Below, piece after piece: positions 58,687 to 64,000 of a DNA stretch of 64,000 nt (position 1 is its first letter; the number at the start of each line of letters is the position of its first letter). The notes beneath the pieces are model-generated. The model saw nothing but the letters and a program-made list of their open reading frames with translations, had not been told where the DNA came from and did not search any database. The position numbers and the translations under genes were made by a program. Source of the DNA: Marinomonas spartinae (GTDB lineage Bacteria; Pseudomonadota; Gammaproteobacteria; Pseudomonadales; Marinomonadaceae); NCBI RefSeq assembly GCF_016461715.1, contig NZ_JAEMUI010000011.1, positions 90,491 to 154,490 of the forward strand, written 5' to 3'.

Positions 58687-60837
58687 CTAGCCGCGACGCC
58701 ATGTGTGGTATTTCTCTACCCAACGTAGCAACCTATCTGGGGCATGGGCACGCTTCCACTCTCCCGCTGCATATTTATTTGCTTCTGCCCATGTTGGATA
58801 GGTATGAATCGTCCCCAATATCTTATTCAGCCCCAGCCCATGCTTCATGGCCAGTACAAATTCGGCCAGTAATTCTCCAGCATGCTCACCAACAATGGTC
58901 ACACCCAGAATAGTGTCTTTTCCCGGCACCGTTAGCACCTTTACAAAACCTTTCGCTTCGCTTTCAGTAATCGCACGATCCAAATCATCTACGCCATAAC
59001 ACACCTTCTCAAAAGCAACGCCCTTCGCTTTGGCATCTTGTTCATTTAAGCCAACTCGCGCCACTTCAGGATCAATAAAGGTTGTCCAAGGAATCACTCG
59101 ATAATCCGCACGAAACTTCTTAAATTGCCCAAATAATCCATTAACCGCTGCGTACCAAGCTTGGTGGGCCGCCACGTGGGTAAATTGGTAAGGGCCAGCC
59201 ACATCACCTGCTGCTAAAATGTTCGGGAACAAGGTCTGTAAATAGTCATTTGTTACTAGATGTCGTTTGGTTTCGATGCCCAATTCTTCCAAGCCATAGC
59301 CCGTTAATCGCGCTTCTCTGCCTACAGCACAAATGAGCGCATCGTATTCGACTCTCACTTCTGAGCCATTATGCTCAAGCCATACGCATTTTTGTCCGTT
59401 ATTCATCTCACAGCGAACCGCCTTATGTTCCGTCAGCACAGTCACCCCATCGTTCGTGAGGGTCGCTCTAGCAAACTCACTCACATCCGTATCTTCTCGA
59501 CTAAGAATACGTTCTGAGGATTCAACTTGTGTCACGTGAGAACCAAGACGAGCAAAGCTCTGCGCTAACTCACAACCAATTGGCCCACCACCCAACACCA
59601 CCAAACGCTTTGGTGCTTCGTCTAACTGCGAGAACGTTTCCCATAAGGTATCACTGGTCAGATACCCAACCTCTTCTAATCCTGGGATATCCGGTACAGA
59701 AGGTTTAGAACCCGTCGCCAGTACAATGCTACGCGTGGTTAAGCGCTGTGTTTTCCCATCCTGACGCTGTATTTCTACCGTCCAAGGATCAATGACTTTG
59801 GCATAACCTTGAATGACATCGACACCGAGCTGAGTGTATCGTTCCACACTATCGTGGGGCTCTATTTCCTCGATAATCTCTTGAATCCGTTCCATGACAG
59901 AACGAAAGGAAAATCGCGGCTCACAACCTTCTAAACCATAATTCGCTCCGTGGCGCATTTGATGGGCCACTTTGGCACTCTTGATTAACGCTTTACTGGG
60001 CACACAGCCATAATTTAGGCAATCACCGCCCATTTTATGCGCCTCAACCAAACTGACTTTGGCTTTTACTGTTGCCGCAATGTAAGCACTCACCAATCCA
60101 CCCGCACCTGCACCAATAACAACCAAATTACGATCAAACTGTTTTGGCTTGGTGTAAGCGCGATAAACGCGTCGGGATTTAATTGCCTCCGTCAATTTTT
60201 TTGCCAACAGAGGAAACACGCCGAGCAACACAAAAGACAGCAATAAGGACGGCGACAAAATGCCAGACAAACTGTCCAAGTGACCGATCTGAGTGCCGGC
60301 ATTCACATACACAAGCGTTCCCGCAAGCATCCCGACTTGACTCACCCAATAAAAGGTCACCGCTCGGATCCTAGTTAGCCCCATTAATAAATTAATTAAA
60401 AAGAAAGGGAAAACAGGCACCAAGCGCAAAGTAAACAGATAAAAAGCACCGTCTCGCTCAATACCTTCGTTAATCGTACTAAGACGGCTACCAAAACGGG
60501 CCTGTACCACATCTTGCAGCAAATAACGGGATACGAGAAAAGCGCAAGTCGCACCAATCGAACTGGCAAAGGACACCATCAACACCCCCCACCCTAGACC
60601 AAATAAGGCCCCTGCCGCCAATGTCATAATGGCAGCGCCAGGTAAAGACAGCGCGGTAACCGCAATGTAGAGTAAAAAGAAGGCACCATACACCAAAAAA
60701 GGGCTCTTATTACGCCACACTTCAAACTGTTCTAACCCTGATTTTAAGCCATCCAGTGTCAGCAGACGGTTTAAATCAAAATAGAAAAAGCCGACTACCA
60801 TCAGCACAATGACAACAAGCAGCCCGATTTTTTTCAT
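58687..60837 (-). CDS. TVP38/DedA-like membrane domain fused to flavin disulfide reductase
   Basis: A 716-residue two-part protein. Residues 1-225 hold a TVP38/TMEM64 (VTT) membrane domain with about six hydrophobic segments and the FTLRLVPVFPFFLINLLMG signature. Residues 236-716 are a mercuric-reductase-like flavoprotein: FAD motif VVIGAGAGGLVSAYI at 239, redox Cys273 and Cys278 (GGDCLNYGCVPSK), NAD motif VVLGGGPIGCELAQSF, and a C-terminal interface with IHTYPTWAE. The interface lacks the C-terminal Cys pair of MerA and the HPT of lipoamide dehydrogenase (HTYPT here), so it is probably neither. Monocistronic. Confidence 0.93.
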   Translation of the reverse strand: MKKIGLLVVIVLMVVGFFYFDLNRLLTLDGLKSGLEQFEVWRNKSPFLVYGAFFLLYIAVTALSLPGAAIMTLAAGALFGLGWGVLMVSFASSIGATCAFLVSRYLLQDVVQARFGSRLSTINEGIERDGAFYLFTLRLVPVFPFFLINLLMGLTRIRAVTFYWVSQVGMLAGTLVYVNAGTQIGHLDSLSGILSPSLLLSFVLLGVFPLLAKKLTEAIKSRRVYRAYTKPKQFDRNLVVIGAGAGGLVSAYIAATVKAKVSLVEAHKMGGDCLNYGCVPSKALIKSAKVAHQMRHGANYGLEGCEPRFSFRSVMERIQEIIEEIEPHDSVERYTQLGVDVIQGYAKVIDPWTVEIQRQDGKTQRLTTRSIVLATGSKPSVPDIPGLEEVGYLTSDTLWETFSQLDEAPKRLVVLGGGPIGCELAQSFARLGSHVTQVESSERILSREDTDVSEFARATLTNDGVTVLTEHKAVRCEMNNGQKCVWLEHNGSEVRVEYDALICAVGREARLTGYGLEELGIETKRHLVTNDYLQTLFPNILAAGDVAGPYQFTHVAAHQAWYAAVNGLFGQFKKFRADYRVIPWTTFIDPEVARVGLNEQDAKAKGVAFEKVCYGVDDLDRAITESEAKGFVKVLTVPGKDTILGVTIVGEHAGELLAEFVLAMKHGLGLNKILGTIHTYPTWAEANKYAAGEWKRAHAPDRLLRWVEKYHTWRRG

Positions 60838-60981
60838 ATAGCAAATCCATTAAGTCTATGTTACTGAGTATACGCATTAGACGTTAGAACAGGTCGATTT
60901 CTTACGGAGAAAGCATGCATTTACTCAATATATTCAAGAAGCGCATTAACCCATGCACAATAAGACGAACGACAAGAGGTT

Positions 60982-62193
60982 CTAAGAAGGATTTGAAGGT
61001 AAACGACCTGCTAAGAAACTAAAAAGCCCACCTAGCACACACAAAAACAGCACCAGCAATACCAAGCCTTCAGTATTCATTAAGGCAATCATAGCAGCGA
61101 AACTTGGCGGCCCAATGGTGGCTCCTAAATTTCCTAACTGGGCTATTAAACCGTAGCCTTGGGCCTGTTCGCCCGCAGACCGAGTAACCAATGGAATCAT
61201 CGACAAAGCCGACCCAGGCACCATACCCGCCGATAGCACCATCAAGCTAACAGACAGCGCAAAAATAATAGGATAAGACTGACTAAAATGGGCAAATACT
61301 GCCCCCACAGCAACCGAGGAAAACGCCAACAAGGCGACGCGTTGTGGGCGCATCACATATTGGGATAACGCCCCTGCCAAAAACGTGCCAGCCGTACTGG
61401 TTAACGGCAAGGTGATACGCAACAAATTTCTCAGTTTCTCGTCCGAAATCAATGTCGGAATATACGTCAGAAGCGACACCAACATACAGGTGTAAAACAA
61501 AAACACCAAAGCAGGCAGCAATGTACGGGGCGTCTTATACATATTGCGTAATTGCGTCCAAAAACCTAACGAGGACGGAGCACTTTGATTCTCATAAACC
61601 GATTTGTATTGACTGAGCAGCCACCATAAAACAAGCGCCATACTGCCAATGAGCACCCCATGGACAAGCAAAAGCCCCTGTAGACCATAGGCACTCAGTA
61701 ATTTATTGCCTAGCCAACCGGTTATAGCAAACGCCACTCCGAAGAAGGTACCCCACAGGCCCATGGTAATAGAACGGTGTTGAGGGGCACTTAATCGCGC
61801 AATCATGGTTGGCGCAGCCACCACGACACCTAACTGCGACATGCCTTCTAATACGCGAAGTACCAGCATTGTCATAAAGGATGGCAAAAAGGATTCAAGA
61901 ACGGACAACAAAGAACCAATGGCTAGAGCACCCACTAACACATTGAGATACCCCATGCGCCCTGCGACCACACCTGCAGACGCCCCAAAAATCAAGCCGA
62001 CAATCCCCACCACAGAAATCAACGCCCCGGTCCAAGCAGGCCCGGCTTGATAATGAGTTAACAGTTCATCATAAGAAATGGAAAACTTCGCGAACTGCAT
62101 CGCCGCCGCCACCCCAGAAACCCATAATAAAACTACCTCAAACCAATGGGTTTTTGTCTCTGCATTTAATCTGTAAGAGGAGGAGCTGGACAT
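60982..62193 (-). CDS. MFS transporter (CynX/NimT-like)
   Basis: A 403-residue permease with about twelve hydrophobic segments and a central cytoplasmic loop near 215. GASAGVVAGRMGYLN resembles the MFS loop 2-3 motif; RVLEGMSQLGVVVAAPTMIARL is a second family signature. Substrate unknown, possibly a small anion or drug. AAGGAAATTAA precedes the ATG. The remaining upstream DNA belongs to the CRISPR leader. Confidence 0.88.
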   Translation of the reverse strand: MSSSSSYRLNAETKTHWFEVVLLWVSGVAAAMQFAKFSISYDELLTHYQAGPAWTGALISVVGIVGLIFGASAGVVAGRMGYLNVLVGALAIGSLLSVLESFLPSFMTMLVLRVLEGMSQLGVVVAAPTMIARLSAPQHRSITMGLWGTFFGVAFAITGWLGNKLLSAYGLQGLLLVHGVLIGSMALVLWWLLSQYKSVYENQSAPSSLGFWTQLRNMYKTPRTLLPALVFLFYTCMLVSLLTYIPTLISDEKLRNLLRITLPLTSTAGTFLAGALSQYVMRPQRVALLAFSSVAVGAVFAHFSQSYPIIFALSVSLMVLSAGMVPGSALSMIPLVTRSAGEQAQGYGLIAQLGNLGATIGPPSFAAMIALMNTEGLVLLVLFLCVLGGLFSFLAGRLPSNPS

Positions 62194-62398
62194 TTAATTT
62201 CCTTTTAATAATATGGGAAGACCCTACCGATAAATTAAGGCCGCTATTCTAAAACAAAAAACAACAAAGGAGACCTGATATTCCTAATAAATAGAAAAAA
62301 GGTCGATACTTAGCTCTAGGCGTAAAAAAAGCAAATCAGTAGAGGGAACAAGATTCACCCCTACTTCCTCCGCCCTTGCAGTATAAAAACGCTCTTTC

Positions 62399-62407
62399 TG
62401 TGGATAA
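62399..62407. other. Perfect DnaA-box-like 9-mer in the CRISPR leader region
   Basis: TGTGGATAA is the perfect complement of TTATCCACA. It is one isolated copy; a function is not implied. Confidence 0.3.
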
Positions 62408-62459
62408 CTACCAAATGTTCTTTAACAACAACCTGTTAAAACCAGCCCTTTAGATATTT

Positions 62460-62614
62460 TTAATCAATAGGGCGGGAATAGATGAAAAATCAATAAGTTA
62501 GCTTGATTTTTTATGTCTTTTTCGCTATTTTTAAAGAACTCACTTGTGAATAACTTGAGGGCGGGGGAAATCAGCTTTTAACTGTTTGAAATAATTAAGA
62601 AAAAAGAGGGTACT
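62460..62614 (+). promoter_or_regulatory. AT-rich CRISPR leader
   Basis: The region directly before the first conserved repeat is AT-rich and has no gene. It contains two copies of a G-rich motif AGGGCGGG at 62469-62476 and 62558-62565. Its side of the array has perfect repeats, while the other end is degenerate, so it is the leader and the array is read left to right. Confidence 0.75.
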
Positions 62615-62758
62615 CCCTCAGAGTGATTGGCCGCTTAGGCCGTTGAGACTTAACACTTTCTCCGCCACATCCAGAGCTTGCTTTACCCCTCAGAGTGATT
62701 GGCCGCTTAGGCCGTTGAGACTTAACACTTTCTCCGCCACATCCAGAGCTTGCTTTAC
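62615..62758 (+). repeat. Tandem duplicated repeat-spacer unit at the leader end
   Basis: Two 72-bp repeat-plus-spacer units (62615-62686 and 62687-62758) are identical, including the 37-nt spacer. This points to unequal recombination or slippage in the newest part of the array. Confidence 0.95.
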
Positions 62759-63400
62759 CCCTCAGAGTGATTGGCCGCTTAGGCCGTTGAGACAGTCGCG
62801 CCCTTTTTCAAAAACAACTGGTTTAAGGCCCCTCAGAGTGATTGGCCGCTTAGGCCGTTGAGACTCTACTTTAGATTGAGATTCAAGGTTGTTCCAAATC
62901 CCTCAGAGTGATTGGCCGCTTAGGCCGTTGAGACGCAAGGATAATTTCAATTATGTGTTGGCGTAAAATCCCTCAGAGTGATTGGCCGCTTAGGCCGTTG
63001 AGACGCATTAATTGAGGTTTTTTGTGATAGGGCCTCTTCAACCCTCAGAGTGATTGGCCGCTTAGGCCGTTGAGACACCACTTGAAATAATTCTAAGGTA
63101 TACGCCGTCCTCAGCCCTCAGAGTGATTGGCCGCTTAGGCCGTTGAGACTTGTTAGTCGTTCCGCCGTCGCTGAAAAAGCTTTGACCCTCAGAGTGATTG
63201 GCCGCTTAGGCCGTTGAGACATAGCTTTTCCACTTTGAGAGAAGTAAACATTTCCCCTCAGAGTGATTGGCCGCTTAGGCCGTTAAGACGAAATGGGCCA
63301 GTGGCTTGAAACACTGTCGCCCCCCCCTCAGAGTGATTGGCCGTTGAGACTCAAACTTTGCTTTAGCTATGCGTGCTAATGCACGCCATCAGAGTGATTG
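62615..63400 (+). CRISPR. CRISPR array: 35-nt repeats with 34-38-nt spacers, degenerate 3' end
   Basis: Repeats start at 62615, 62687, 62759, 62830, 62900, 62970, 63042, 63115, 63186 and 63255, each 35 nt, beginning CCCTCAGAGTGATTGG and ending GGCCGTTGAGAC. The first nine are identical; the tenth has G to A (GTTAAGAC). The eleventh (63325-63350) has lost nine bases between the two GGCC copies. A 12-base remnant TCAGAGTGATTG remains at 63389. Spacers are 37, 37, 36, 35, 35, 37, 38, 36, 34, 35 and 38 nt; spacers 1 and 2 are identical. A GGCC-GCTTA-GGCC stem followed by GTTGAGAC is suited to Cas6 cleavage leaving an 8-nt 5' handle, as in type III and many type I systems. Confidence 0.98.
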
Positions 63401-63607
63401 ACTCTTTCCCTACCATCTCGCCTCTAATACTCCTCAGAGCAACTAGCGACTAATCGAAAAATAAAACGGCTTAATAAATTCATCGCCTCTATTCAGAGAT
63501 GACCTATGTAATAAAAGTCGATAGTATTTATTACACGATGAGCAGCTTGCTCCGATGAAGCATCAAACTTATTCAACTTTTACTTCATAATGCTAAGGAA
63601 GCATATT

Positions 63608-64000
63608 ATGAACAAGCAAAAATACGCTACCGTGACACAGCCGCCACCTGAAACTCAAAATTTAGGTGCCTTATTAAACGCCTTTATGGGGTTTGCTGGC
63701 ATCACTAAAGATACCTACTCTGAAATAACAGAAGAGTTAACCAAAGGGGTTTATAGACATACCGCCATTTCATCTGACAGTCTTAAAAGCTATAACAATA
63801 AAACCTTTCCAGGGATTCAAGCTAGAAACACCATTAAGTTAATGTTTAAAGAGATATGTGATGAGTCAGTACAAGCACAATGGGTAGATGCCTTTTCAGC
63901 ATTAGAAGCACAGAAAGTAATTAATGACACAAAAAAGAAAAATAAGAAAATTGATTCAGAAAAAAACCAAAACTTCACCACATCAGAGGAAAATAAAGCC
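63608..64000 (+). CDS. Unknown protein beside the CRISPR array, 3'-truncated
   Basis: Open to the window end, 131 codons visible. ATG 63608 follows AAGGAAGC by about five bases, a good ribosome site. The visible part is mainly helical: NLGALLNAFMGFAGITKDTYSEI, ISSDSLKSYNNKTFPGIQARN, NTIKLMFKEICDESVQAQWVDAF, then a Lys-rich linker (KKKNKKIDSEKN). I do not recognise a family. The helical block with a polar linker could be the N-terminal module of a longer multi-domain protein. It is the first gene after the array, 207 bp from its decayed end, so an accessory or cas-operon role is possible but not shown. Confidence 0.7.
   Translation, partial: MNKQKYATVTQPPPETQNLGALLNAFMGFAGITKDTYSEITEELTKGVYRHTAISSDSLKSYNNKTFPGIQARNTIKLMFKEICDESVQAQWVDAFSALEAQKVINDTKKKNKKIDSEKNQNFTTSEENKA

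Noticed and set aside
58687..60837. Mercuric reductase
   Set aside because: No C-terminal Cys pair, no HMA domain and no mer genes around it.
62643..62861. A 72-codon plus-strand frame with tandem amino-acid repeats
   Set aside because: It is only translation through CRISPR repeats and spacers.

Overview
The window reads as chromosomal DNA of a marine gammaproteobacterium. Moderate-to-low GC, a PvdA-like hydroxamate siderophore locus, many chemoreceptors, a complete Dpp dipeptide system and solo AraC/LysR/Lrp regulators fit the Oceanospirillales, and Marinomonas is my best guess. That assignment is an inference from gene content; there is no rRNA or other taxonomic marker in the window. I found no tRNA, rRNA, insertion sequence or prophage.

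Region 1 (1-14.8 kb) is the downstream part of a non-ribosomal peptide siderophore cluster. It holds a 5'-truncated NRPS (A*-PCP-C-A-PCP), an overlapping second NRPS (C-A-PCP-E-TE), a TonB-dependent receptor behind two Fur-box-like sites, an IucB-type N-acyltransferase, a PvdA-like L-ornithine N5-monooxygenase, and a convergent YdjA-like nitroreductase with its own Fur-like site. The binding-pocket code read from module 2 is that of serine. The last module has a DGE..G.VTK-type code typical of basic residues, and its A domain is a close sister of the truncated first one. The expected product is a hydroxamate lipopeptide or short peptide containing Ser and acylated N-hydroxyornithine, released with a D-configured last residue.

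Region 2 (14.9-34.2 kb) is mixed housekeeping and accessory DNA: a cytoplasmic PhoD-like phosphatase, a MetA-pathway-type outer-membrane protein, a lipoprotein, an M42-like peptidase, UDP-glucuronate 4-epimerase plus UDP-glucose dehydrogenase, a DJ-1/PfpI protein, a DMT exporter/GNAT/ABM operon divergent from an Lrp regulator, an AraC regulator, a YtrA-type GntR/ABC operon with a readable palindromic operator, a NIT-domain chemoreceptor, a deoxyribonucleotidase-like protein, a membrane O-acyltransferase and a YehS protein.

Region 3 (34.4-47.6 kb) carries the dppABCDF operon on the minus strand, a 3-hydroxyisobutyrate-dehydrogenase-family enzyme, a coniferyl-type aldehyde dehydrogenase, a dCache chemoreceptor, a DUF4432 protein and a gamma-glutamylcyclotransferase-like protein.

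Region 4 (47.8-62.2 kb) carries a double SnoaL-like lipoprotein, two tandem paralogous chemoreceptors, a solo RimK-like ATP-grasp enzyme, a MINPP-like histidine phosphatase lipoprotein, RarD, a TauE/SafE permease divergent from a LysR regulator, a GyrI-like protein, a TVP38-flavin disulfide reductase fusion and an MFS transporter.

Region 5 (62.2-64.0 kb) is a CRISPR locus: an AT-rich leader, 11 recognisable 35-nt-type repeats decaying at the right end, a duplicated spacer at the leader end, then an unrecognised gene running off the window. The repeat ends in an 8-nt GTTGAGAC handle after a small hairpin, as in Cas6-processed type III or type I arrays. No cas gene is inside the window; the unknown gene and whatever follows it are the most promising place to look for a new system.
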